Made by a program: the position numbers and the translations under genes. The notes beneath the pieces were generated by a model that saw nothing but the letters and a program-made list of their open reading frames with translations, had not been told where the DNA came from and searched no databases. Shown here piece after piece: positions 17,003 to 24,870 of a stretch of DNA of 64,000 nucleotides. Origin of the DNA: Armatimonadota bacterium (GTDB lineage: Bacteria > Armatimonadota > Fimbriimonadia > Fimbriimonadales > Fimbriimonadaceae); the NCBI GenBank assembly GCA_016223145.1, contig JACRPN010000008.1, forward strand, positions 119,179 to 183,178, in the 5' to 3' direction. How positions within the stretch are numbered: the first letter of the stretch is position 1; the number at the start of each line of letters is the position of its first letter.

Positions 17003-17326
17003 TGGGTTTCCAAATGCGTCGGTCCGTCAGGCACGCGTGAAGGCGCGCAGTGGATGAGGGATGGCGCATGGCCGCTCTTCGGCGGCGATGGAACCCGGGA
17101 ATGCCGGGCGCGGATCAGGCCGCGACGAAGAGGGGCATGCAATCGAAGACGGCAAGAACTGCTTTAGACATAGACATGCTTCCTCCAGGTTTTTCGACTC
17201 GTTTGAGACGACGGGGAGGACTATACCCGGTTCGTCCGAGCGAGATAGGTCCAAAAGGACCCTTTTGCCTCAGACGTTCACTCGGCGCAAGCGGTCCTGC
17301 AGCCCCTGCCTCAGGTACAAAGGGCC
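17003..17326. other. divergent intergenic region with candidate leader ORF and hairpin
   Basis: This region separates the minus-strand RNHCP gene from the plus-strand GH95 gene. It contains a possible 20-codon minus-strand leader frame (17115-17177) and a compact dyad at 17248-17267 (GGTCC-AAAA-GGACC, overlapping CAAAAGG...CCTTTTG, similar to the hairpin before aspS). No clear promoter hexamers were identified. Confidence 0.45.
17115..17177 (-). CDS. candidate 20-residue leader peptide
   Basis: A GGAGGA site lies immediately upstream of two in-frame ATG codons (17177 and 17171), followed by a 20-codon frame ending at TGA 17115. It encodes a mostly hydrophobic peptide (MSMSKAVLAVFDCMPLFVAA). 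The ribosome site is the best match in this region and would be wasted without an ORF. It lies about 110 bases upstream of the RNHCP gene on the same strand, so it could be a leader peptide or a decayed gene start. Confidence 0.3.
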   Translation of the reverse strand: MSMSKAVLAVFDCMPLFVAA

Positions 17327-19639
17327 ATGCTGGGCCTCTACCTCGCTATGGCCTCTACGCCCTTCCAGCCCCAAGCCAATCGCTACCCAGACCCCCGCTC
17401 CGACCTCGTTCTGAAGGCGCCGATCGAGCGTTGGGACGAGGGTATCCCTCTGGGTAACGGCATGATGGGGCTGCTTCTCTGGGGAGGCGGCAACAAGATC
17501 AACGTATCTTTGGATCGAGGCGATCTTTGGGACCAGCGCACGCCAGACACCCTCAAGGATCCAGGCTGGACCTACGCCAATATGCAGAAGCTGGTGGCGG
17601 CCAAGAACCACGCGGAGCTGGTGCGCCTGTTCGATGCGCCCTACGACAACATCCCCTACCCCACCAAGCTGCCGGCGGGAAGGGTGGAACTCGAACTGCA
17701 AGAGGATTTTCAGGCGAGCCAATTCGGATTGGACCTCTCGAAGGGGCTAGGAAGCGTGGAGGGGGGAGCTGTCGGGAGCTTGACGGCATTCGTGTGCGCC
17801 GGCGAGCCGGTGGCGATCCTTGCCGTTCCCTGCCCAGGATCGGCCCGCTTGATTCCACCGGCGGGTGTGGCGAGTTTGGGCTACGCGCAGGCCAAGTGGG
17901 GAGCGGAAGGAGCGCTTCAGTGGTATGTCCAAGAGGCCGCCCAAGGCTTCAAATATTGCGTCATGCTCGGCGCCGTCGCCGAAGGCAACGCGGGCATGCT
18001 TGTGGCGACGATCGCTACCAGCGCCGAGTCCAAAGACCCCGTTGCGCTCGCCCGGAAGAGGGTTGAAGCGGGCCTCAAAGAGGGCTATTTCAAACGATTG
18101 GAGGCCAGTGAGACATGGTGGCGCAGGTTCTGGGCCACCTCGTCGGTCCAAATCCCTGACCCCAAGCTCCAGAAGCACTACGACTTCGTGAAGTACCTGT
18201 ACGGCGCGGGCTCCCGGAAAGGCGCGCCGCCCATGCCGCTTCAAGGGGTATGGACCGCTGACGAGGGCGGGCTGCCGCCCTGGAAGGGCGACTACCACAA
18301 CGACCTGAACACCCAGATGACCTACCTTGCCTACCACTCCGCGGGGCTGAGGGAGTCGGGCGAGGCGTGGCTGGACTTTCTCTGGAAGCTCCTGCCGGAA
18401 TTCAAGCGGTTCGCGAAGAGCTTTTATGGCGTCGAAGGCGCGGTCGTGCCGGGCGTCATGACCCTCGACGGCAAACCGATGGGCGGCTGGGGGATGTACT
18501 CGCTCTCGCCGACCAACGGCGCGTGGGTCGCGCAGAGCTTCTATCTGCACTGGCGCACCACGATGGACCACAAGTTCCTGAAAGAGCGGGCGTACCCATG
18601 GTGCAAGGAGATCGGTACTGCGTTAATGGGCCTATTGAAGCCCGACAAGAACGGCGAGCTAAAGCTGCCGCTTTCAAGCTCACCGGAAATTCACGACAAC
18701 TCGCTGGCGGCTTGGCTCAAGCCCAATTCGAACTACGATCAGGCTCTGATGATGTGGCTCTTCGAGGCGCTCGCGTCGATGGCGGAGGAACTCAAGCTCA
18801 GCACCGAAGCCGACGGATGGCATCGAGCCGCCGCCGGGCTGGGTGGGTTCTACCACGATAGCGACGGCAGCCTGACCTTTGCTCGCGGCGAGCCGTTCAA
18901 CGAATCGCATCGGCATTTCTCCCACGCGATGGCCATCCATCCGCTGGGGATTTTCAGCGCGGACGATCCGAAAGGAAAGGCAATCGTCAACGGCACGATC
19001 GACGACATCCTCAAGCAGGGCACAGCCTGGTGGTGCGGCTACAGCTTCTCCTGGATGGCGTGCATGCTCGCCCAAGCCCACCGCGCGGAGGAAGCGCTGA
19101 AGTACCTGAAGGACTACGAGCGCGCGTTCATCCTTCGCAACGGCTTCCATGCCAATGGCGACCAGACCAAATCGGGCCTGAGCAACTTCACTTACCGGCC
19201 GTTCACGCTTGAAGGCAACTTCCTGGCGATGCAGGCCGTTCAGCTCATGCTGCTGCAGAGCGACGGCGGCACGGTCAACGTATTCCCAGCGGTCGCCAAG
19301 GAATGGCAGGACTGTGAGTTCCACGACCTGCGCGCCGAGGGAGGGTTCAAGGTCTCGGCCAAGCGCCAGCACGGCATCACGGTGTGGGTGAAGGTCGAAT
19401 ATGCCCCTGTGGGGCAGACTCTCCAGTCTGCCTCCTCTGGAACCCTTACTCTCCGGGACCCCTTTGGCGGCCAATCACCCACCTGGAACCGCAAAGACGT
19501 CAAGCTCGACGGTCCAGATTACGTGGTCACGCTCAAGAAGGGCCAGGTCTTGGAGGGAAGGGCAAGCCCGGAAGATCCGCGACTTCTATTCCCAAACCCT
19601 CACGACCAAACACGCCCCCGGCTTCAACGTCGCATATAG
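17327..19639 (+). CDS. GH95-like glycoside hydrolase (alpha-L-fucosidase family)
   Basis: The 770-residue protein has the GH95 layout: an N-terminal beta domain (APIERWDEGIPLGNGMMGLL), an (alpha/alpha)6 barrel (YHNDLNTQMTYLAYHSAGLR) and a C-terminal beta domain. NDLNTQM matches the Asn-x-Asn catalytic region, and SSSPEIHDNS matches the segment holding the catalytic Glu. The usual FQIDGNFG motif is FTLEGNFL here, putting Glu where the general-base Asp normally is. GH95 enzymes release alpha-L-fucose or alpha-L-galactose. No clear signal peptide is seen. A family A repeat lies in frame at residues 695-702. Its 3' end overlaps the convergent GH27 gene by 54 bases. Confidence 0.8.
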   Translation: MLGLYLAMASTPFQPQANRYPDPRSDLVLKAPIERWDEGIPLGNGMMGLLLWGGGNKINVSLDRGDLWDQRTPDTLKDPGWTYANMQKLVAAKNHAELVRLFDAPYDNIPYPTKLPAGRVELELQEDFQASQFGLDLSKGLGSVEGGAVGSLTAFVCAGEPVAILAVPCPGSARLIPPAGVASLGYAQAKWGAEGALQWYVQEAAQGFKYCVMLGAVAEGNAGMLVATIATSAESKDPVALARKRVEAGLKEGYFKRLEASETWWRRFWATSSVQIPDPKLQKHYDFVKYLYGAGSRKGAPPMPLQGVWTADEGGLPPWKGDYHNDLNTQMTYLAYHSAGLRESGEAWLDFLWKLLPEFKRFAKSFYGVEGAVVPGVMTLDGKPMGGWGMYSLSPTNGAWVAQSFYLHWRTTMDHKFLKERAYPWCKEIGTALMGLLKPDKNGELKLPLSSSPEIHDNSLAAWLKPNSNYDQALMMWLFEALASMAEELKLSTEADGWHRAAAGLGGFYHDSDGSLTFARGEPFNESHRHFSHAMAIHPLGIFSADDPKGKAIVNGTIDDILKQGTAWWCGYSFSWMACMLAQAHRAEEALKYLKDYERAFILRNGFHANGDQTKSGLSNFTYRPFTLEGNFLAMQAVQLMLLQSDGGTVNVFPAVAKEWQDCEFHDLRAEGGFKVSAKRQHGITVWVKVEYAPVGQTLQSASSGTLTLRDPFGGQSPTWNRKDVKLDGPDYVVTLKKGQVLEGRASPEDPRLLFPNPHDQTRPRLQRRI
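19410..19432 (+). repeat. family A palindromic repeat inside the GH95 gene, copy 4
   Basis: The core GGCAGACTCTCCAGTCTGCC is the family A palindrome with one extra C in its centre relative to the intergenic copies. It is read in frame as GQTLQSAS within the C-terminal beta domain. Confidence 0.85.
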
Positions 19640-21511
19640 CCCAGTGGAGATCGTCCGAATGTCCTTCTGCCGCCACAGGTCCCGGACCCGGAGCTTCTTC
19701 CCGCTCAAGTAGCCCAACTCCTTCCACGTCGCGGAGACGGTCCGCTCCACTTCCCCAAAGTTGAACAGCCCGATCGCCGTCGAGCCGTCGGCCAGCGGCT
19801 TCTGCAGCACCCACTCTTCGTCGGTCGCGCGCAAGACCTTGGCCTGCCTGCCCAACGGGTCCTGATCGACGGAGATCATCTCGGCGTTGCAGAGCACGCT
19901 CAATGTGAACGGGTCCAGCCGCTCCATGTCCCCCGAGAAGATCAGCGGCGCCGCCATCAGGCACCACATGCCCATGTAGCTGTACTGCTCGGCAGGGGGG
20001 ATCGTGCACTTGCGGCGTCCCAGCGGCGAGCTGTCCCCGATCCATCCGATCAGCAGATAGTCGGGGTCGTTCCAGTGGCCCGGTTTCGCGTAGGGCCAGA
20101 GCCTCGCATTGGCGAACGCCACATCTCGCCAGGAGCTCATGTTGCCGAGGTCTCCGGTCGTGCGCCAGCAGTTGCCACGGGTCTCCGCGCCCCACTTCCA
20201 AACGTCTCCCATGCCGTATTGGCACAGGTTGTAGACCACGTCGCGATCGAGGCCCTTCAGGATCTCGCCCATCTGGGCGTAGGGCTTCTTCAGGCGTTCG
20301 ATGCCCGTGCCGGTGGCCACGTTCTCATAGCTGCACCAGTCGTATTTCAGGAAGTCGAAGCCCCATCGAGCAAAGGTCTCGGTGTCTTGGCGTTCGTGCT
20401 GCCAGGCCCCCGTGAAGCCCGCGCAGGTCCAAGGTCCCGGCGAGGTGTAGATGCCCGCAAGCAGGCCCTTCGAGTGAATGTAGCTTGTCAAGGCGGGCAT
20501 GTCGGGGAACTTGTCGTTGCAGAGCACCGTGCCGCTCTCATCGCGCAGGGGCGCTTCGCGCTGCGTCCTTGGCCAGCAGTCGTCGATGTTCACGTATTGA
20601 TAGCCGAAGTCCGCCATGCCGCTCTTGACCATCGCATCGGCGGCGGCGCGCATCGCCTTATCGGTCACCCGTCCGTAATGGATGTACCAGGAGTTCCAGC
20701 CCATCGGGGGCGTCAGCGCGAGCGTGTCTCCGACCTTCAGGCTGAGCGACTTCTGGTCAAGTCCCTTCGCGTTCCGAGCCGACAAGCGCAGCCGGTAGGT
20801 CCCCTTTTGCGCGGGAGTCCTTCCTGAGAGGAATCCAGTGGAAGCGTCCAAGATGAGGCCTTTGGGAAGTCCCTGGGCCGAGAACCGCATGGGTCGTACG
20901 CCGGTCGCTGGAATTCGGTAGAGGAAGGGCTTTCCTGGCGTGCAGCCGATGACGGGCGCGGTGTTGAGGCGCGGGGACTTTGGGGGCGGCGGCGTGAGGA
21001 TGACCTCCTTTTCATCTGGCTCCCCAAGGGCAGCGGGTCTGGCTCCACTGAAAGTGAAGGTGGGTTCGATGAAGTCCACGTGGTCGTAGTCGATGCCGTC
21101 GTTGGCGCCGGAGGCCACCAAGATGAAATCCTTGACGCCGCCGAGCTTCAGGTCAACCTGCGCGGGCGGCGCACCGCCCTTCAACGTGCCCGAGTCGAAG
21201 GCCACCTTGCCATCCAGGTAGACCCGAACGCGGATCGAACCACGCCCTTGGGTTTCGTCATCCACCCCGATGAGGCACCGAAACGAGGTCGCCTTGCCGT
21301 CCAGCCTCAGACGGAGCCGGGACGCGGCATGGGTGCCGATGCCGGCCGTGTAGACCTTGCCGCCAACGGTGAGCGGCTTGTCTTCGATCGAGCGTCCGAC
21401 GCGGACCTTGCCCCAGCCCACGGTCATTTTGGAAAGGTCGAGATCGGAAAGGGAGCAAGTATCGATCGGCTGGAGGAGGGGGGCGACGAGCGCCAGTGTC
21501 AGGGCGACCAT
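19586..21511 (-). CDS. secreted NPCBM-GH27 alpha-galactosidase
   Basis: The 641-residue protein begins with a signal peptide (VALTLALVAPLLQ). An NPCBM-type carbohydrate-binding domain spans about 20-150 (VGGKVYTAGIGTHAASRLRL and GIDYDHVDFIEP), and an Ig-like putative-sugar-binding domain about 190-260 (YRIPATGVRPMRFSAQGLPK). The GH27 barrel runs from LTPPMGWNSW: nucleophile Asp in FLKYDWCSYE, acid/base Asp in WRTTGDLGNM. LIFSGDMERL leads into the C-terminal beta-sandwich. It removes terminal alpha-galactose from extracellular glycans. It is convergent with, and overlaps, the GH95 gene, consistent with shared substrates. Confidence 0.92.
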   Translation of the reverse strand: MVALTLALVAPLLQPIDTCSLSDLDLSKMTVGWGKVRVGRSIEDKPLTVGGKVYTAGIGTHAASRLRLRLDGKATSFRCLIGVDDETQGRGSIRVRVYLDGKVAFDSGTLKGGAPPAQVDLKLGGVKDFILVASGANDGIDYDHVDFIEPTFTFSGARPAALGEPDEKEVILTPPPPKSPRLNTAPVIGCTPGKPFLYRIPATGVRPMRFSAQGLPKGLILDASTGFLSGRTPAQKGTYRLRLSARNAKGLDQKSLSLKVGDTLALTPPMGWNSWYIHYGRVTDKAMRAAADAMVKSGMADFGYQYVNIDDCWPRTQREAPLRDESGTVLCNDKFPDMPALTSYIHSKGLLAGIYTSPGPWTCAGFTGAWQHERQDTETFARWGFDFLKYDWCSYENVATGTGIERLKKPYAQMGEILKGLDRDVVYNLCQYGMGDVWKWGAETRGNCWRTTGDLGNMSSWRDVAFANARLWPYAKPGHWNDPDYLLIGWIGDSSPLGRRKCTIPPAEQYSYMGMWCLMAAPLIFSGDMERLDPFTLSVLCNAEMISVDQDPLGRQAKVLRATDEEWVLQKPLADGSTAIGLFNFGEVERTVSATWKELGYLSGKKLRVRDLWRQKDIRTISTGLYATLKPGACLVVRVWE

Positions 21512-21569
21512 GCCCTCATGTTATCCGCCTGATGATCGCCAAGTCTTGCAGGAAATCTATACAAAAAAG

Positions 21570-21600
21570 AACGCCGAGCCGCTCAGCGGCTCGGCGTTTT
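21570..21600 (-). terminator. bidirectional intrinsic terminator
   Basis: GCCGAGCC and GGCTCGGC pair around a GCTCAGC loop, and the stem extends through AACGCC/GGCGTT. Read on the minus strand it is followed by CTTTTTT, suiting the end of the Cys-rich protein gene at 21624. On the plus strand it ends in TTTT. Confidence 0.85.
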
Positions 21601-21623
21601 CATGACGATTGGAAGTGACTAGG

Positions 21624-22070
21624 TCAGACCTTGACGCCCTTGCCGATTTTGACTTTGCTGGCGACCTTCTGGACGTTGCCCACAAACTCGCCCTTCTTGA
21701 CCAAGGCTTCGCGTGCCTTACCTGCGGAGTCCTCGCAGCCGAAGTAAGCGTAGCCCTTGCCCACCACGAACAGCTTGAACTTGGCAAGTTCGTTGGCGTT
21801 GTTGCAGCAGCCGGGATCGCCGACCTTCATCGGCTTGGCGGCGGTGGACTTGCAGCACTCGTCGTCAGCCATCTGGGCCTTGGCGGCGTCCTTGCAGTCC
21901 GTGCACTCATCGCCTGCGGCCTTGGCCTTGGGGGTCGACTTGGCCTGAGCGGCCTTGGCTTCCTTTGCCTTGGGAGAGGGCGCCTTTTCGGCGCAGCAGT
22001 CGGCCTGCTGGGCTGCGGCGAACGCCATCAGGCTCATTGCAGCGACAAGAGTCATCAAGAACTTGGTCAT
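21624..22070 (-). CDS. cysteine-rich secreted protein, possibly metal-binding
   Basis: ATG 22070, preceded by AGGAGC, gives 148 residues; the longer frame has no family support. A signal peptide (LMTLVAAMSLMAFAAAQQ) leads to a Cys-rich, Lys/Ala-rich region with CC or CxxC pairs: ADCCAEK, ECTDCKD, DECCKS and PGCCNN. A small conserved-looking domain follows (LFVVGKGYAYFGCEDSAGKA, then VGNVQKVASKVKI) that recalls secreted heavy-metal or YHS-like domains. Ten cysteines in a small exported protein suggest disulfides or metal (copper or zinc) binding in the periplasm. It is monocistronic with its own strong terminator. No definite family was recognised. Confidence 0.65.
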   Translation of the reverse strand: MTKFLMTLVAAMSLMAFAAAQQADCCAEKAPSPKAKEAKAAQAKSTPKAKAAGDECTDCKDAAKAQMADDECCKSTAAKPMKVGDPGCCNNANELAKFKLFVVGKGYAYFGCEDSAGKAREALVKKGEFVGNVQKVASKVKIGKGVKV

Positions 22071-22190
22071 AGTAAATTTGCTCCTCATCGAGAGAGATGA
22101 TTGACAATACCACGAACACACTTCGCCCACCAGGGGTTCCAGAGACGATGTTTTTGTCAAGATTGAGGACCTGGCAAGATTGCCTTGTGC

Positions 22191-23009
22191 TTATCCCTTG
22201 ATTGCGCCGGCGAGCATCGTTTCGTGGATCTTGTCGCGAAAGATCCAGTACACAATCAGCACCGGGGTCATGACGATCACTAGTCCCGCAAAGAGCGCGC
22301 CCCAGTCGGATTGGTAGTGCTGCACCTGCGCCAGGTCATAGATGCCGAGCGGCAGTGTGCGGTTTTCAGCGCCGGGCAGCAGAACCAGCGCCAGTCCAAA
22401 TTCGTTCCAGAGCCCGATCGCGTTGAAGATCCCTACCACCACGATGCCGGGCCGGACCAGGGGGAACATGATCGACCAGAACGTGCGCGCGTGGCCGCAG
22501 CCGTCGATCTGGGCAGCCTCCATGAGATCGTTCGGCAATGCCTGGAAAAAACCGGTCATCACGAATACCGTGAACGAGAGCGAATAAGCGACGTATACAA
22601 GAACCAGTCCGTAAAGATTATCATAGAGATGCAGACTGTGCATCAGGAAGTACAGCGGCACGATCACCAGGAAATTGGGGAACATCATGCCGCCGAGGAA
22701 ACCGCCAAACAGTACGCCCGAGCCTTTGAACCGATATTTGGCGAAAACGTAAGCCGCCATCGAGCCGATCGGAACCAGGATGACGAGCGTTCCCAGGCAG
22801 ACCTTGAGCGAGTTGAAGAAGGCCCGCCCCAGACCCGCCTCGGTCCAGGCCGTCTGGTAGTTCGCCCACTTCAGTTGCTTGGGGAGCCCCCAAACGCTGG
22901 AAAAGACCTCGACGCTCTCTTTGAACGAGTCGAGAAGGATCCAAACCAGCGGCACGACGACCGCCAGCGCGAACAGAAGGAGCGCCACCTTGGACGTCAC
23001 GTTCTTCAT
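22191..23009 (-). CDS. carbohydrate ABC transporter permease, MalG type
   Basis: The 272-residue inner-membrane protein has six predicted helices and the permease EAA loop in MEAAQIDGCGHARTFWSIMFPLVRPG, which contacts the ATPase. The family match is CUT1-type MalG: MAAYVFAKYRFKG and GLWNEFGLALVLLPG, ending IHETMLAGAIKG. It imports oligosaccharides together with the partner permease, whose gene overlaps its start by 4 bases (ATGA). No substrate-binding protein or ATPase is encoded beside it, so those parts must be elsewhere or shared. Confidence 0.92.
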   Translation of the reverse strand: MKNVTSKVALLLFALAVVVPLVWILLDSFKESVEVFSSVWGLPKQLKWANYQTAWTEAGLGRAFFNSLKVCLGTLVILVPIGSMAAYVFAKYRFKGSGVLFGGFLGGMMFPNFLVIVPLYFLMHSLHLYDNLYGLVLVYVAYSLSFTVFVMTGFFQALPNDLMEAAQIDGCGHARTFWSIMFPLVRPGIVVVGIFNAIGLWNEFGLALVLLPGAENRTLPLGIYDLAQVQHYQSDWGALFAGLVIVMTPVLIVYWIFRDKIHETMLAGAIKG

Positions 23010-23893
23010 GCCCGGGCTCCCTCAGGGTTCTTTCTGAAGAGAAAGAGCAGCAGCCCGCTGATGCCCATCACGATGATGAAGTTGGCCACGGCGAGCGCGG
23101 TGGCGTAGCCGAACTGGAAGTTGGTGAAGCCTTGCTCGTAGAGGTAAGTCAGAAGGGTTTCGGTCGCTCGGTCCGGACCGCCACGGGTCATCAGGAAGGG
23201 CAGCGCAAAGATGTTCATCACGTTGATGGCCACATAGACGACTGCGACCTTGCGGATCGACCAAAGCAACGGCCAAGTGATCGTCCAGAACCTATAAAGC
23301 CCTTTCGCACCGTCGAGCTCGGCCGCCTCGTAGACCTCAGCGGCGATGCCGTTCAGTCCAGCAGAGAACAGCATCACGTAGAACCCGAGCGCGTACCAGA
23401 TGAAGGCGATACCAACGGCCGGGAGAGCGAGCGACGCGTCGCCGAGCCAGCCGTGCTCGGGCGTCGGCGCATGGATCGCGTGGAGCCCGGCATCCACCAG
23501 CCCGAAGCTGGGGTTATAAAGAAACATCCACAGCACCGCCACGATGACCATCGAAATGACCTGGGGAAACAGATAGACCGAACGGAGAAGCTTGGAGATG
23601 CGCCCCTTGGTCTGCATTCCGTGGGCGAGCGCAATGCCGAGGAGGATCAGAGAACAGCCCGCGAAGCCCAGGAGCCAGAGGTTGTTTTTGAGCGCGCGCC
23701 AGAAGACATCGTCGTTCCAGAGGCGTTCAAAATTGTCCAATCCTACAAAGGTCTTCTTGGAGGAAACGCCGCGCCAACGGTACATTGAGAGCGCGAACGC
23801 CTGCGCCAACGGGTAGACGACGAATAGCCCATAAAACGCCACGGCTGGGGCGAGAAACGAGGCGATGAACAGGTTGCGTCGACGGATGTTCAC
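23006..23893 (-). CDS. carbohydrate ABC transporter permease, MalF type
   Basis: The 295-residue inner-membrane permease begins NIRRRNLFIASFLAPAVAFY, typical of the MalF/UgpA group. It has an EAA loop (EVYEAAELDGAKGLYRFWTI) followed by TWPLLW, and ends in a basic tail. It is the first gene of a two-gene unit with the MalG-type permease and probably forms the transmembrane heterodimer for oligosaccharide uptake. The nearby GH27 and GH95 genes suggest galactose- or fucose-containing products as cargo, but this is inference. Confidence 0.92.
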   Translation of the reverse strand: MNIRRRNLFIASFLAPAVAFYGLFVVYPLAQAFALSMYRWRGVSSKKTFVGLDNFERLWNDDVFWRALKNNLWLLGFAGCSLILLGIALAHGMQTKGRISKLLRSVYLFPQVISMVIVAVLWMFLYNPSFGLVDAGLHAIHAPTPEHGWLGDASLALPAVGIAFIWYALGFYVMLFSAGLNGIAAEVYEAAELDGAKGLYRFWTITWPLLWSIRKVAVVYVAINVMNIFALPFLMTRGGPDRATETLLTYLYEQGFTNFQFGYATALAVANFIIVMGISGLLLFLFRKNPEGARA

Positions 23894-23974
23894 GGGCAGG
23901 CGAGCTCAGAGCATTATGGCCCAGCGCCCGTCTGCGGATCACTCTGCGCCCCTCCCTTGGTTTTCGCCCTGAAC

Positions 23975-24035
23975 GGACGAAGCCCCCTCCTCGTCTTCGC
24001 GCAGCGAAAATGAGGAGGGGGTTGGGGGTGGAGGC
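23975..24035. repeat. hairpin repeat family D, copy 2
   Basis: CCCCCTCCTCGTCTTCGCGC pairs with GCGAAAATGAGGAGGGGG to make a long stem, followed by TTGGGGGTGGAGG. It lies between the MalF-type permease and the next minus-strand gene and could act as a terminator. Confidence 0.75.
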
Positions 24036-24048
24036 TGTCCGCCTCCCC

Positions 24049-24870
24049 TTACCTCTTCGCGGGCAAGAACTCAAGCGACCAGTGGTCGCGGCCCGAGCCG
24101 CCGTCCAACGAGAACTGCACCCAGTCGCCGTTACGGGCGTCCACATCCATCCAGCCGTCCCCCGTGCAGGCGCGGTCGCCGAATCCGCGGGTCACAGTCA
24201 GCCTGAGCCGTCCATTGACGTTGGTCCAGGTTCCCGAAACACGGTCGTTGCGATCGCCCCAAAAGGAGATCTCGAACCGACCATCGCGGTCGACCTTGAC
24301 GTGGGCTCGCTTGAGCACGGCGAAGCCGCGATAGAACTCGTAGCGGCCGCGCGAGTCATGGGTCCGACTGATCGAGATGGGCCCGCGATAGGTTCTTGGG
24401 TCGTTGTATCGGTCCTCGTCATAGCGACCAGGCCTGTTGTTCGGGCGGCTGTCGAACCGGACGCCCTTGCGGGCGAATTCGAGCCGGAAGCGGTCTCGGC
24501 CAGAGGTTCCCGAGAGGCTCACCACGTCGAAGGTGTCTCCTCGGCCGAGCTCGACGTAGCCGGCGCCTTCGGCGCGCCGCCGGTTCATCTCGTCGATGCG
24601 CAGCCGCACGCGGTCTCGTCCGTCGTTGCGCCAAGTCCCTTCAAACGTAATCGTCTCATCGCGAAGTTGCTTGATCTGCATGGAGCCGTCGGAATGGAGA
24701 ATCACCGATAGCCGGTCCACATCGATGGGCCTGCGGCCCTCGATTGTGATCCATCCCTTGCCGTCTTCCTTCGCGTTCATCTCGCGAATCCATGCCAGCG
24801 CGCTCCCAGCGGAAAGCAGCAGCGCGAGGGCTATGGCTGTTTTTGCCAAAGGCTGGTTGTGTCTCATCAT
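24049..24870 (-). CDS. secreted protein with two similar beta-rich halves, function unknown
   Basis: The start is ATG 24870, with TAGGTG just upstream. The 273-residue product has a signal peptide (KTAIALALLLSAGSALAW). Two related halves follow (about 35-140 and 155-273), each with alternating strands: GTWRNDGRDRVRLRIDEM then TSGRDRFRLEFARKG in the first; GTWTNVNGRLRLTVTRGFGD then GSGRDHWSLEFLP in the second. The halves suggest an internal duplication of a small beta-barrel. The middle (RPNNRPGRYDEDRYNDPRTY) is polar and Arg/Tyr-rich. No known family was recognised. It is preceded by a repeat-filled gap and is probably monocistronic. Confidence 0.65.
   Translation of the reverse strand: MMRHNQPLAKTAIALALLLSAGSALAWIREMNAKEDGKGWITIEGRRPIDVDRLSVILHSDGSMQIKQLRDETITFEGTWRNDGRDRVRLRIDEMNRRRAEGAGYVELGRGDTFDVVSLSGTSGRDRFRLEFARKGVRFDSRPNNRPGRYDEDRYNDPRTYRGPISISRTHDSRGRYEFYRGFAVLKRAHVKVDRDGRFEISFWGDRNDRVSGTWTNVNGRLRLTVTRGFGDRACTGDGWMDVDARNGDWVQFSLDGGSGRDHWSLEFLPAKR

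Noticed and set aside
23006-23893. Complete sugar ABC operon
   Set aside because: Only two permeases are present; no binding protein or ATPase gene adjoins them.
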